Assembly (NCBI GenBank): GCA_017449135.1
Contig: JAFSKE010000037.1
Span: forward strand, 1-32,723
Length of the DNA stretch: 32,723 nucleotides
Direction: 5' to 3'
Source: Synergistaceae bacterium
GTDB taxonomy: Bacteria > Synergistota > Synergistia > Synergistales > Aminobacteriaceae
In this document: piece by piece, positions 1-8,597 of the stretch
Layout of the letters: each line of letters starts with the position of its first letter
Numbering within the stretch: position 1 is the stretch's first letter
The notes under the pieces: generated by a model
Seen by the model: only the letters and a program-made list of their open reading frames with translations
Databases searched by the model: none
What the model was told of the DNA's origin: nothing
Made by a program: the position numbers and the translations under genes

Positions 1-471
1 AAAAATCCGGGAGTGTATAAAGTTTCAGCAGATTCAAGAATTTTTCAAGCTGTCGAAAAGGCAGGAGGATTTACTGCGAAGGCCGATAGAAATTCAATCA
101 ACATGGCAGAACGTTTAATTGACGGATTACAGATTTATATTTCGCCGAAGGTTACGCAGCAAAAACAAATTCAAACTCAAAATCAAAACAACGCAATAAA
201 AATTCCCGGAGTTCAGCAAAATGTAATAAAAACTCAACCTAAAGCACAAACAATAAACAATAATAATATTTTAGGCTCAAAAGTTGATATTAATAATGCG
301 ACGGCTAAGGAACTTGAATTAATAAAAGGTGTAGGCTCAGTAATTGCACAAAGAATTATTGAATACAGGGAAACTCATGGAAGATTTAACTCGCCTGACG
401 ATTTAATTCACATAAAAGGAATAGGCTCAAAAACTCTCGAAAAAATGCGTCCTCAAATTTTAATCAGATAA
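1..471 (+). CDS. comEA: ComEA-like SLBB/helix-hairpin-helix DNA-binding protein, 5' end cut by window
   Basis: This is the C-terminal part of a ComEA-family competence protein, which binds incoming DNA at the cell envelope and passes it to ComEC. The frame is open from base 1, so the gene begins outside the window; the GTG at 13 is an internal valine in a PGVY motif. The first ~40 residues look like an SLBB domain. A Gln/Asn-rich linker follows, then a ComEA helix-hairpin-helix pair: KVDINNATAKEL, a first hairpin at KGVGSVIAQRI, and a second at KGIGSKTLEKM near the C-terminus. comEC begins 6 bases downstream, the usual competence arrangement. The N-terminal signal anchor cannot be seen. Family assignment is firm; a role in DNA uptake is inferred. 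Confidence 0.88.
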   Translation, partial: KNPGVYKVSADSRIFQAVEKAGGFTAKADRNSINMAERLIDGLQIYISPKVTQQKQIQTQNQNNAIKIPGVQQNVIKTQPKAQTINNNNILGSKVDINNATAKELELIKGVGSVIAQRIIEYRETHGRFNSPDDLIHIKGIGSKTLEKMRPQILIR

Positions 472-477
472 AATTAA

Positions 478-1884
478 ATGGAAATTTTGAGACGTTCGCC
501 GATGTTTGGGATTTTGATTTCCATAATTTCGGCGATGGCACTTTATGACAAATTCAATATTTATGCGTTTATTGTCGGAGTACCTTTGATATTTTCGGGA
601 ATAATGCTGTGTTCTTACGAGGAAAATTTACCCGAACAATGGAAAGTTTTTTGCGTGGCGTTGATTTTTGCGTTTCTGTCAGGACTTCAAATTTATAACG
701 TAATCTCAAAACCCGATCCCGAAGATTTCAGCTTCACTAATGAAAACGGAATTATAACCCTTGTCAGGACTTGGGGAAAAACTTACGCAAGCATAATCGA
801 AACTGAACACTACGGAAAATTTGTAGTGAGAACACATTTTGCTGAGTTCACGGAAGGTACGAAAATAAAATTTGACGGTTCAACAAAAAAATTCAGGTCT
901 AAAAGCAAAAACAGCGATTTTGACGAAGGGCGTTACTGGAAAGCAAGAGGTGTTAAATCATGGGTAAGCATTAAAAACGTAAAAGAAAATGATGATAAAA
1001 AATTCAGTTTTTACGGATTGAGATATAAAATTTCAAGATTCCTGACGATTCACACACCTAAATTAACGGGGGAATATTTGAAAGCTGCGTGGCTCGGCGA
1101 ACACACGAAAGAACTTGACGAGAAGCACAGAAAATGGGGAACGAGTCATTTATTGGCAGTTTCGGGATTTCACGTAGGAATTGTAATTTTGTGCGTAAGT
1201 TTAATTTTCGGAAATAATTTTTTTGTGATGTCATTGATTTTATGGATTTATATAATTTTGACGGGAGCTGCTCCAAGTGCAATGAGAGCTGGTTTAATGC
1301 TTCAGATTGGGATTTTAACAAAAATTCTCGGACGCAGAATTAACGGAATTAACAGTGTAAGTTCCGCCGCAGTAATTTTATTATTATTCAGACCGTTTTT
1401 ATTTTGGGATATAGGATTTCGGCTTTCAGTTTTGACGGCATTAACAATAACATCGCTTTCATTTTGGGATAAAAAAATTCTCTTGCCATTAATAAGTTCA
1501 ATAATATTTTTCGTAACATTTCCGCAGATTTCATATACTTTCAAGGGAGTTCCCGTTGCAGGAATTTTGTTAAATATTTTTGCACCGGTTTATTTTTCGT
1601 TTGCGTTTTTGATAGCGTCAGTGATTGTATTTTTTAAGATAATAAATTTTCCGTTCAGCGATTTATTTTTGTATCCCGTCGAAGGAATATTTTTGTTATG
1701 GGAAAAAATTGCGGATTTCGTAGTAAATATCATTCCGTATATTGCGAGCTGGAATTATTTTACGGCATGGACAGGAACAGGAATATTAATTTTTGTGATA
1801 TGCAGATATTTTAATTTCTCGTTTTTGAAAACGATAATTTTAATGATTGCGATGAGTTTTGCTGCGTTTGTGATTTTCCTGTAA
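478..1884 (+). CDS. comEC: ComEC/Rec2-family DNA uptake channel, short form without metallo-beta-lactamase domain
   Basis: Polytopic membrane protein of the ComEC/Rec2 family, the channel for single-stranded DNA entry in transformation. Residues 1 to about 170 form two or three N-terminal membrane segments and a soluble OB-like part (DUF4131 type). The Competence domain follows, with the hallmark HLLAVSGFH at residues 224-232 and SAMRAGLM further on, then many hydrophobic helices to the end. At 468 residues it is much shorter than the usual 700-800. It ends after the membrane domain and lacks the C-terminal metallo-beta-lactamase domain thought to degrade the non-transported strand. The stop is followed directly by a new gene with its own ribosome site and I see no frameshifted remnant. 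No clear Shine-Dalgarno precedes the ATG; translation is probably coupled to comEA, 6 bases upstream. Confidence 0.87.
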   Translation: MEILRRSPMFGILISIISAMALYDKFNIYAFIVGVPLIFSGIMLCSYEENLPEQWKVFCVALIFAFLSGLQIYNVISKPDPEDFSFTNENGIITLVRTWGKTYASIIETEHYGKFVVRTHFAEFTEGTKIKFDGSTKKFRSKSKNSDFDEGRYWKARGVKSWVSIKNVKENDDKKFSFYGLRYKISRFLTIHTPKLTGEYLKAAWLGEHTKELDEKHRKWGTSHLLAVSGFHVGIVILCVSLIFGNNFFVMSLILWIYIILTGAAPSAMRAGLMLQIGILTKILGRRINGINSVSSAAVILLLFRPFLFWDIGFRLSVLTALTITSLSFWDKKILLPLISSIIFFVTFPQISYTFKGVPVAGILLNIFAPVYFSFAFLIASVIVFFKIINFPFSDLFLYPVEGIFLLWEKIADFVVNIIPYIASWNYFTAWTGTGILIFVICRYFNFSFLKTIILMIAMSFAAFVIFL

Positions 1885-1920
1885 AATTAACACGAAAATT
1901 TTTAAGGAGTGAAATTTGAA

Positions 1921-2106
1921 ATGAGTACTGCAACATTGGAAAAGACGAAGAAAATTAATTTAATCGACATTCCCCTTGATATTAATTTTGACGACGGGGA
2001 AACTTTAGCAGATATTGCAGAATTTGAGGATATACTTGCACACCCGGAAAAATATAAGAGCTATGAAACTGCCGGAGAAATGTTAAGGGATTTAGGGCTG
2101 TTATGA
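1921..2106 (+). CDS. Putative antitoxin paired with YafQ-like toxin
   Basis: Small acidic 61-residue protein directly upstream of a YafQ/RelE-family toxin. I take the ATG at 1921 because AAGGAG at 1904-1909 lies 11 bases before it; an in-frame GTG at 1909 overlaps the Shine-Dalgarno and is unlikely. The N-terminus has a short basic patch (EKTKK) and the C-terminus, rich in Asp, Glu and Leu, ends in a helix like those that wrap RelE-type toxins. I do not recognise a RelB or DinJ ribbon-helix-helix motif with confidence. The call rests on size, acidity and the 4-base ATGA overlap with the toxin. Antitoxins of this type normally neutralise the toxin and repress the operon; neither can be seen here. 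Confidence 0.7.
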   Translation: MSTATLEKTKKINLIDIPLDINFDDGETLADIAEFEDILAHPEKYKSYETAGEMLRDLGLL

Positions 2107-2378
2107 AATACAGTGTAATTGTTACTTCACGTTTCAAAAAAGAAGCTGAAATTGCGAAAAAACGCGGCTTGTCAATGTCTGAACTTGAAGATGTCATTGA
2201 TAAACTCATACTTGATAAACCGCTTGAACCCAAATATAAAGATCATGCCTTAAAAGGAATTTATACAGGGTGTCGTGAATGTCATATTAATTCTGACTGG
2301 CTATTAATATACAAAAAAGATAAACAAAAACTTTTATTAATTCTGCGACGTACTGGAACTCACAGCGATTTATTTTAG
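2103..2378 (+). CDS. yafQ: YafQ-family type II toxin (RelE/ParE superfamily mRNA interferase)
   Basis: This 91-residue protein matches the YafQ branch of the RelE superfamily, ribosome-dependent mRNA endonucleases. Shared features, in order, are the N-terminal strand followed by FKKEAEIAKKRG, the central YKDHALKG with its His, the CRECHINSDWLLIY segment (His, Asp, Trp and Tyr as in YafQ) and the terminal LRRTGTHSDLF, which closely resembles the RTGTHAALF of E. coli YafQ. The length is usual for the family. It overlaps the putative antitoxin by ATGA and ends 1 base from the convergent queA stop, so no independent terminator fits between them. Confidence in the family is high; activity is inferred. 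Confidence 0.9.
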   Translation: MKYSVIVTSRFKKEAEIAKKRGLSMSELEDVIDKLILDKPLEPKYKDHALKGIYTGCRECHINSDWLLIYKKDKQKLLLILRRTGTHSDLF

Positions 2379-2379
2379 C

Positions 2380-3468
2380 TCACTCTATAAACATTGCGTC
2401 CCCGAACGAAAAAAATCTCCAGCCATTCTCCGCACAATTTTTGTAAATTTCAATCAGCTTTTCTAAAATTTTTTCGTTATTCTCATCATCGTTAAAAATT
2501 CCTGATTTATTCGCAGCAAACGACGAAACTAACATTAATAGCGAACTTTCGGGCAAATGAAAATTTGTTATCAATGCGTCAACAACCTTAAATTTATATC
2601 CTGGATAAATAAATAATTTTGTGTCTAAGATTCCTGATTTTATTTCGCCGTTGTCATCGCAAAATGATTCGAGGGTTCTCGCTGCCGTCGTTCCTGATGC
2701 AATTACACGGCCATGTTTGTTTTTGCATTCACGGATTAAATTCGCTGTCTCTTCGAGCATTTCACAATGTTCCGTGTGAATTTCATGTTCCCTAATGTCT
2801 TGGACTTTTACAGGTCTGAACGTTCCTAAGCCTACATGTAACGTAACATACGAAATTTTTACTCCGATTGATTTTATTTTGTCGATTAGTTCGGGCGTAA
2901 AATGCAAGCTCGCTGTCGGTGCTGCAACTGAGCCTTCGTGTTTCGCAAAAACGGTTTGATATTTTTCCATCATATCATCGTTATTTTTTATGTATGGCGG
3001 TAATGGTACATGGCCGGCACTGTCAAGGAATTTCATAAATTCATCACGTGAATTAAAATCAAATTTTACGTGTCTGATTCCTTCGTCCATTTCGTCAATG
3101 ATATATAAAACTGCGTCATTAACAAAAATTTTATCTCCTTTATGAATTTTTCTTGCAGGTTTAACGAGTGCTTCCCAAGTTAAAAAATCAGGCGTTAAAT
3201 TCTTCAGCAAAAATACCTCGCATTGTCCGCCCGATTCTCTCACAGCTTTTAATCTCGCCGGGATAACTTTTGTGTCGTTCAAAATTAATAAATCATCAGG
3301 ACGCAAAAATTTTATAATATCCCGAAAAATGTTTTTATCCGAAATTTTATTTTCTTTCACGTCCCATACAAGCAATTTTGAAGTGTCTCTGGGAACTGCC
3401 GGAAACTGTGCGATGTTTTCGGCAGGAAGATCGTAATTATATGAGCTTAAATTATATAATTTTTTCAC
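2380..3468 (-). CDS. queA: S-adenosylmethionine:tRNA ribosyltransferase-isomerase
   Basis: QueA transfers and isomerises the ribosyl part of S-adenosylmethionine onto 7-aminomethyl-7-deazaguanine at tRNA position 34, giving epoxyqueuosine. The 362-residue protein has the expected N-terminus (YDLPAENIAQFPAVPRD), the LILNDTKVIPARL segment, the SLHFTPEL region and the TLHVGLGTFRPV motif with its nearby IHTEHCE, ending near the normal length. The start is a GTG that overlaps the spoIID stop as GTGA, so it is probably translated by coupling. It is the last gene of the nadE-to-queA operon. No tgt or later queuosine gene is visible nearby. Confidence 0.96.
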   Translation of the reverse strand: MKKLYNLSSYNYDLPAENIAQFPAVPRDTSKLLVWDVKENKISDKNIFRDIIKFLRPDDLLILNDTKVIPARLKAVRESGGQCEVFLLKNLTPDFLTWEALVKPARKIHKGDKIFVNDAVLYIIDEMDEGIRHVKFDFNSRDEFMKFLDSAGHVPLPPYIKNNDDMMEKYQTVFAKHEGSVAAPTASLHFTPELIDKIKSIGVKISYVTLHVGLGTFRPVKVQDIREHEIHTEHCEMLEETANLIRECKNKHGRVIASGTTAARTLESFCDDNGEIKSGILDTKLFIYPGYKFKVVDALITNFHLPESSLLMLVSSFAANKSGIFNDDENNEKILEKLIEIYKNCAENGWRFFSFGDAMFIE

Positions 3469-4844
3469 TTGTATCTTCTTATCGCCGTTCCAGGATAATA
3501 ATGATTCAAAATCTGCTCAGCCGTCCAGCCCTGTTCAGCCATTGCCATTGCTCCCCACTGACACATTCCGACTCCGTGCCCCCAGCCTCTGCCGTAAAAT
3601 ATAAATTCATTTCCAGACTTCTCGATTGAATATCCGTATTTATTTCTGGGTTTTGATGTCGTAGTTTTTTTTGTTGTTTTAGGATTTCTGCCAAGTCCGG
3701 TTTCATAATAATTTTTCTTTTTATTCGGATTCGTCAGCATGTCGATTAATTCCGTCGTCGTGAAAATTCCTTCAGCCGTCATTTTTGCGATTCCCTGTTC
3801 CTCTTCAAAAGTTAAATTTGGGTTTGTATTCTGGGATTTCTGATTCGTAACAAGTCCGCTTGGGGTTAAATCGTTATCTGCGTTAAAAACTCCCCCGGAA
3901 GGAGTCAGCATTGTGCTTTTTAACGTTCTCGGATCTAAACCGAGTCGGAATTGGCTTGCTTTCATTGAACGAGTGCCTTTTGAGCCTATGAACGTCATAT
4001 TAATTGCACGTCCCCCTTCGTCAACTTCAGAGACCTGAATTTCCTTCACTGTTCCGATGTCTGCTCCGGTAACTTTTTTCACGACACTTTGAATCTTTGA
4101 CGCAGAAAATTTCGCATTCCAAACTGAAACGGGCGATTTATAATTTACGACTTCAGGAACTCCACGCAAATAAGGCATATTCTTTTGTCCCCAAACGTCC
4201 TCAATATCCGCTGTGTGGCCTCCGCTGTCAGAATGAAAATATGTAAACGCTAAATCTTTTCCGTATGTCAAAATTTCCCCTGCTGTGCTTGAAACTGCGT
4301 GATTAGTTTTTGCCGTCTCAACTCCTGCACCCTTATAAACCTGGTCAGCGTCAGTATCAACAACATCATAGCCTTTGTCAGCACGATTCATACTTTGCTT
4401 TAACACATAAGTTCTTGCACAAATCGCCTGAGCCCTCAAAGCCTGTTCATGCCAATTAGCTCCGACTTCGGCAGGAAGTACACCGCACAAATATTGTTCA
4501 AGGTCGAGAACGTTTAATAATCCCCCTCGTTGAGTGATTAAAAATGCTCCCCTGTAAGTTTTGCCGTCGAATTTCAAAAATCCTGTTCCCGTTAATCTCA
4601 CAGGCATTAAAAAAGCGTTACCCATGATATAAGCGTAATTTCCTGAAACTGAAATTTGGGCGGAGTCGGCAAGATTCGCAAGTCTACCCTCAGCATCAGT
4701 CATTACTAAATTTCCCGAAGTTATACCGATTGAATATTTGCCAGCACCTGAAAGCCTGACATAAATATCACGGGCTTCAGAGTTATTCGCAAATAAAAAT
4801 ACGCTTAAAAGAATTACTATAAATTTCTTATTACACAAATACAT
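3465..4844 (-). CDS. spoIID: SpoIID/LytB-domain secreted protein with a linker insertion
   Basis: SpoIID-family proteins are peptidoglycan lytic transglycosylases or amidase enhancers acting outside the cytoplasmic membrane. Residues 1-24 form a basic and hydrophobic signal peptide (cleavage near NSEARD). The domain core carries LPAEVG, whose Glu126 matches the catalytic Glu of SpoIID, then [18 protein letters not shown] at 204-210, and the C-terminal [19 protein letters not shown]. Roughly 90 residues (about 312-402) separate the last core strand from that C-terminal motif. This stretch is rich in Asn, Thr, Lys and Pro and looks like a flexible insertion. Its start overlaps the ruvB end by 14 bases and is preceded by AAGGAAG. 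Presence beside ruvCAB does not imply sporulation; a cell-wall role in vegetative cells is likelier. Confidence 0.87.
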   Translation of the reverse strand: MYLCNKKFIVILLSVFLFANNSEARDIYVRLSGAGKYSIGITSGNLVMTDAEGRLANLADSAQISVSGNYAYIMGNAFLMPVRLTGTGFLKFDGKTYRGAFLITQRGGLLNVLDLEQYLCGVLPAEVGANWHEQALRAQAICARTYVLKQSMNRADKGYDVVDTDADQVYKGAGVETAKTNHAVSSTAGEILTYGKDLAFTYFHSDSGGHTADIEDVWGQKNMPYLRGVPEVVNYKSPVSVWNAKFSASKIQSVVKKVTGADIGTVKEIQVSEVDEGGRAINMTFIGSKGTRSMKASQFRLGLDPRTLKSTMLTPSGGVFNADNDLTPSGLVTNQKSQNTNPNLTFEEEQGIAKMTAEGIFTTTELIDMLTNPNKKKNYYETGLGRNPKTTKKTTTSKPRNKYGYSIEKSGNEFIFYGRGWGHGVGMCQWGAMAMAEQGWTAEQILNHYYPGTAIRRYK

Positions 4845-5859
4845 GATCAGCTTCCTTTTGTCTTAAATATGAATATGCGTTTTGTGTTGCTTTTCTGCCT
4901 CTCGGAGTTCGTTCGATTAATCCCTTTTGAATTAAATACGGTTCGTAAATTTCCTCAATGGTTTGGGAATCTTCGTTCAATGCCGCCGCAAGAGTACTTA
5001 AACCTACAGGGCCTCCGTTAAATAAATCTATGATAGCACGCAGAATTTTTCGGTCTCCTTCGTCAAGTCCCTCCGAATCAACTTCAAGCATATCCATAGC
5101 ATGAATCGCAATTTTTGAATTTACTTCGCTTTCTGAACCTTCAAGAACTGCTGAAACATCTCTTACACGTCTTAATAATCTCAATGCTACTCTCGGTGTT
5201 CCACGTGAACGTTTTGCAATTTCAAGGCTTGCTTCAACATTCAAATTGACTTCTAAAACTTTTGCCGCTCTCAACAAAATTTTTGATAGTTCTTCATCTG
5301 TGTATAAAGCTAACTGTTCAACGATTCCGAATCTTGCTCTCAATGGCGAAGTTAATAATCCGAGTCTTGTCGTAGCTCCGCAAAGTGTAAATTTCGGCAG
5401 GTTTAATGCTATTGTTCGTGCGAGAGGGCCTTTACCGACAACGATATGCAACATGAAATCTTCCATTGCAGGATACAAAATTTCCTCGACCTGCGGTGGC
5501 ATTCTATGAATCTCATCAATGAATAAAACATCGTTGCGTTCAATATTTGAAATTATCGCTGCCAAGTCTCCCGCACGTTCAAGAGCAGGGCCTGTCGTAG
5601 TTCGCAGTTGTCCGCCCATTTCTTGAGCGATTATCCCTGCTAAAGTCGTTTTGCCTAAACCGGGAGAGCCATAAAATAAAATATGGTCTAAGGGTTCATT
5701 TCGTCCTTTTGCTGCGGAAATGTATATTTTTAACTTTTCCTTGAGTTTTTCCTGTCCCGTAAATTCATCAAGATATTTCGGCCTGACTGATAACAAAACA
5801 TCTTCAGGTGTCTTGGGAGTGTCAAAAATTCTTGCGGGCTTAATGTTGTTATCCGGCAT
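4831..5859 (-). CDS. ruvB: Holliday junction branch migration ATPase RuvB
   Basis: RuvB is the hexameric AAA+ motor that drives branch migration of Holliday junctions bound by RuvA. The 342-residue protein has Walker [10 protein letters not shown] at 64-72, Walker B with DEIH at 115-118, the sensor segment [10 protein letters not shown] followed by SPLRARFG with the arginine finger, and a C-terminal winged helix ending in [10 protein letters not shown]. The Walker A has Ser where Pro is more usual, which should be tolerated. It lies 2 bases after ruvA, with a GGGAG ribosome site inside the ruvA end. Length and domain order are normal. Confidence 0.97.
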   Translation of the reverse strand: MPDNNIKPARIFDTPKTPEDVLLSVRPKYLDEFTGQEKLKEKLKIYISAAKGRNEPLDHILFYGSPGLGKTTLAGIIAQEMGGQLRTTTGPALERAGDLAAIISNIERNDVLFIDEIHRMPPQVEEILYPAMEDFMLHIVVGKGPLARTIALNLPKFTLCGATTRLGLLTSPLRARFGIVEQLALYTDEELSKILLRAAKVLEVNLNVEASLEIAKRSRGTPRVALRLLRRVRDVSAVLEGSESEVNSKIAIHAMDMLEVDSEGLDEGDRKILRAIIDLFNGGPVGLSTLAAALNEDSQTIEEIYEPYLIQKGLIERTPRGRKATQNAYSYLRQKEADHVFV

Positions 5860-5861
5860 TT

Positions 5862-6464
5862 TTATTTGTGTAACTCCCTTAATGACATTCTCAATAAATC
5901 CTCTTCGCTGAGTTTATTAAAATCTTCACCGTGAGCAGCTCTCAACAAATTTATAACTCCTCCTGCGTCAGAACGTGTGAAGCCTAAACCTAATAACGCC
6001 TCGATGACATTTTCGACACTTCCGGAAGATTTTGATTCTGACTTTTGAGGCGGTGTTAGAACTTTTAATCCCGAAATATTTTTCAGCTCAAAACACAATC
6101 TCTCGGCGGTCTTTTTGCCAATTCCTGAAACCCTCATGAAAGCATTTACATCGGCTGAAGATATAGCATTTATTACGTTGTCGATTGAAAGTTCCGATAA
6201 AATTGCTATTGCTGTACGGCCTCCAACACCTTTAACGCTTGTAAGACGCAAAAAAAATTCCCTCTCACGTTCAGATTCAAAACCGTAAATCACAGCTCCG
6301 GATTCCGAAAATTGAATACATGTTGTGATTTTGACATTTTCGTTTAATTTGCAAAAACTCAAAATTGAACGTGAACACAAAATTTCAAATCCTATTCCGT
6401 TTACGTCAAGAATGATAATATTGTTGAGAATATCTGAAACTTTCCCTGTAAGTGTGCGAATCAT
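5862..6464 (-). CDS. ruvA: Holliday junction DNA-binding protein RuvA
   Basis: RuvA binds the four-way junction as a tetramer and recruits RuvB. The 200-residue protein begins with the OB-fold domain ([12 protein letters not shown]), has two helix-hairpin-helix motifs ([12 protein letters not shown] near residue 75 and [12 protein letters not shown] near 110), then an acidic Ser-rich linker and the C-terminal domain III that contacts RuvB ([13 protein letters not shown]). Its ATG overlaps the ruvC stop as ATGA with no clear Shine-Dalgarno, indicating translational coupling. Length is typical. Confidence 0.97.
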   Translation of the reverse strand: MIRTLTGKVSDILNNIIILDVNGIGFEILCSRSILSFCKLNENVKITTCIQFSESGAVIYGFESEREREFFLRLTSVKGVGGRTAIAILSELSIDNVINAISSADVNAFMRVSGIGKKTAERLCFELKNISGLKVLTPPQKSESKSSGSVENVIEALLGLGFTRSDAGGVINLLRAAHGEDFNKLSEEDLLRMSLRELHK

Positions 6465-6946
6465 ATCGAAATTTTTAATGCAAGCCCCGTTACCGCAGCA
6501 GCTAAAGCGTCGGCAGTGTCGTCAGGTTTAGGAATCTCATCAAGTGCTAAAAATCTCTGAATCATTCCCTGCACCTGTCTTTTATCAGCGTCTCCGGTTC
6601 CGCATAAGGCCATTTTAATTTGATTGGGTTTAGGTTCGACTGTCGGAATTTTGTTTTGAGCAGCCGAAAGCATTAACACTCCGCGAGCCTGCCAGACAAA
6701 TTCTGCGGTGGTTATGTTGCGTCCGAAAAATAATTTTTCAATCGAAATTAAATCAGGTTTGCAAATATTAATTTGTTCCTGAATATCATTGTAAATTTTT
6801 ACTAATCTTTCGTTAAAAGTCATTTCGGGAGTTGTCTCAATGCAACCGTAATTCAAAGCCTTTAATCTGAATCCCGATTGCACTACAGCTCCATAACCTA
6901 CTCTTGCTAATCCCGGATCTATTCCGAGACATATAATGTCTGCCAC
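6461..6946 (-). CDS. ruvC: Crossover junction endodeoxyribonuclease RuvC
   Basis: RuvC is the dimeric RNase H-fold nuclease that cuts Holliday junctions symmetrically. The four acidic catalytic positions can be placed: Asp10 in LGIDPG, the Glu in SIEKLFF, and two Asp near the C-terminus in PDDTADALAAA. The length of 161 residues is normal. The start is GTG at 6946, chosen because the family begins a few residues before the GIDPG strand. I see no good Shine-Dalgarno, so coupling to yebC, which ends 11 bases upstream, is likely. Together with ruvA and ruvB it completes the resolvasome. Confidence 0.96.
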   Translation of the reverse strand: MADIICLGIDPGLARVGYGAVVQSGFRLKALNYGCIETTPEMTFNERLVKIYNDIQEQINICKPDLISIEKLFFGRNITTAEFVWQARGVLMLSAAQNKIPTVEPKPNQIKMALCGTGDADKRQVQGMIQRFLALDEIPKPDDTADALAAAVTGLALKISI

Positions 6947-6957
6947 GTCAAATAATT

Positions 6958-7713
6958 TTATTCGTCCTCAATCTGTGAGGCTATCTCATCAGGAATCTCA
7001 AAATTCGAGTAAACGTTTTGAACGTCATCATGATCTTCGAGAGCATCAACGAGTCTTAAAACTTTTCGTGCTGCTTCGGGATCTGAAATTTCGACGGGAG
7101 TTTTAGCAATCATTGAGACTTCTGCATTTTCGACAACATATTTTGCATCTTCGAGAGCTTTTTGTAATGTGTCTAAGTCGGCAGGCTCACAATAAAGCGT
7201 AAATCCTTCGTCGTTGGCTTCCATGTCCGACATTCCCGAATCTAATCCCAAAGTCATTAATTCGTCCTCGTCGAGGCCCTCGCCTTTAACTTCAATAACG
7301 CCTTTTCGGTCAAACATCCATGCAACGCTTCCGGATTCGCCCATTTGTCCGCCGTTTCGTGATAATAAAGCTCGAATTTCGGGTGTAGTTCTGTTTCTGT
7401 TGTCCGTCATAACCGAAACTAAAACAGCAGTTCCTGAAGGCCCGTATGCTTCGTAAGTTAATTCGTCATACGAAATATCTCCAAGTTCGCCCGTTCCCCG
7501 TTTGATTGCCCTTGTAATATTATCGTTTGGAACACTGACAGCCTTTGCCCGTTCGATCGCAGTTTTCAGTCTCATGTTCATTGCAGGATCTCCCCCGCCG
7601 TCTTTAGCTGCGATGATGATTGCTCTGACTAATTTTTGAAATAAATTTCCGCGTTTTGCGTCCTGTGCTGCTTTTCTGTGTTTAATGTTAGCCCATTTTG
7701 AATGTCCTGACAT
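6958..7713 (-). CDS. yebC: YebC/PmpR/TACO1-family protein
   Basis: The family member begins with the diagnostic MSGHSKWANIKHRK, followed by KRGNLFQKLVRAI, and has the three-domain architecture of YebC proteins across 251 residues. Members have been described as transcriptional regulators (PmpR) and, more recently, as translation factors that relieve ribosome stalling at polyproline; the sequence does not show which applies here. Position directly before ruvC is widely conserved. AGGAGTG lies about 11 bases before the ATG. Confidence 0.96.
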   Translation of the reverse strand: MSGHSKWANIKHRKAAQDAKRGNLFQKLVRAIIIAAKDGGGDPAMNMRLKTAIERAKAVSVPNDNITRAIKRGTGELGDISYDELTYEAYGPSGTAVLVSVMTDNRNRTTPEIRALLSRNGGQMGESGSVAWMFDRKGVIEVKGEGLDEDELMTLGLDSGMSDMEANDEGFTLYCEPADLDTLQKALEDAKYVVENAEVSMIAKTPVEISDPEAARKVLRLVDALEDHDDVQNVYSNFEIPDEIASQIEDE

Positions 7714-7736
7714 TTATAAAATCACTCCTGTTAAGT

Positions 7737-8456
7737 TTATGAATTTAATTTGAAGATTGGAATCGGCCTGCGTTTGTGTTCACTTCGTCTGTGCATTGCG
7801 TCAATTCTTTCACGTGCCTTGTCATCGTTAATTTTTCCCGTCGATAAATATTCGTCAAGAACTTCATACGTGAATCCCATATCGTTTTCATCGGTCTGTC
7901 CTTCGTATAAACCTGCACTGGGAGCTTTGAGAATAATTTTTTCGGGAACGTTGAGAATTTTTGCGATTTCACGAATTTCACGTTTCAAGAAGTTTGCAAG
8001 AGGCATTAAATCAGAACCCGAATCGCCGTATTTCGTGAAATATCCGGTTTCATATTCTGATTTATTGCTTGTTCCGCAGACAAGTAAATTTTTCGATTGA
8101 GCTATTGAATATAAAGTTGTCATTCTGAGTCTGGCTTTCATGTTCGATTTAACGAGGGTGTTCAAGTCGAAATTAATTTCACTGCACAAAGCATCAAACA
8201 CTTTCGACAAATCTACACGCATAAAATTTATGTCAAGTTCTTTCGCCAATAATTTAGCATCATTCTCATCTTCATTAATGCTATGACAAGGCATTATGAC
8301 CCCTAACACTCCCCCGCGTCCGAGAGCTTCACGAGCCATCGCAGCTAAAACCGAAGAATCGATCCCGCCTGATAAACCTAAAATTATTCCTGACGAATTA
8401 GCTTTTGAGATTTCATTTTTAAGCCATTCCTCACATTGATTTATAATATTTCGCAA
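7737..8456 (-). CDS. nadE: Ammonia-dependent NAD(+) synthetase
   Basis: NadE amidates nicotinic acid adenine dinucleotide to NAD with ATP. The PP-loop SGGIDSS is at residues 29-35. The downstream GTSNKSEYETGYFTKYGDSGSDLMP stretch (quoted in parts: GTSNKSE, TGYFTKYGD, GSDLMP) and PSAGLYEGQTDE match the NAD-binding and catalytic loops. At 239 residues there is no N-terminal nitrilase/glutaminase domain, so free ammonia should be the nitrogen donor. The start is TTG at 8456, with AAAGGA 11 bases upstream. It is the first gene of the operon running through yebC, ruvCAB and spoIID to queA; yebC starts 23 bases after its stop. Confidence 0.95.
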   Translation of the reverse strand: MRNIINQCEEWLKNEISKANSSGIILGLSGGIDSSVLAAMAREALGRGGVLGVIMPCHSINEDENDAKLLAKELDINFMRVDLSKVFDALCSEINFDLNTLVKSNMKARLRMTTLYSIAQSKNLLVCGTSNKSEYETGYFTKYGDSGSDLMPLANFLKREIREIAKILNVPEKIILKAPSAGLYEGQTDENDMGFTYEVLDEYLSTGKINDDKARERIDAMHRRSEHKRRPIPIFKLNS

Positions 8457-8496
8457 GTCCGAAAAATTCCTTTCAAATTTTTATTAAGCTGTTCTA

Positions 8497-8502
8497 ATTA
8501 TA
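8497..8502 (-). promoter_or_regulatory. -10 element for the nadE-yebC-ruvCAB-spoIID-queA operon
   Basis: A perfect TATAAT reads leftward here, inside GTGTATAATTA. Transcription would start near 8490, giving a leader of about 34 bases before the nadE TTG. No convincing -35 hexamer sits at the right distance; TTGCAA at 8529-8524 is 21 bases upstream, too far. The same 11-base string occurs at the predicted promoter near 19050. Confidence 0.45.
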
Positions 8503-8597
8503 CACGCACAGAATAGAGACTTTTGCAAATCATCATCTTTGCGGTGAGGGGTAAAATAAAATTACAAGATTCAGGATTATTGAAAGGAGAAAAAATT

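Noticed and set aside
3465-4844. Evidence for endospore formation from the SpoIID-like gene
   Set aside because: SpoIID/LytB domains occur in many non-sporulating bacteria and no other sporulation gene is in the window.
8523-8597. N-terminal extension of RadA by 25 residues
   Set aside because: The TTG at 8598 has a well-placed AAGGAG and the zinc finger starts at residue 10 from there, as usual for RadA.
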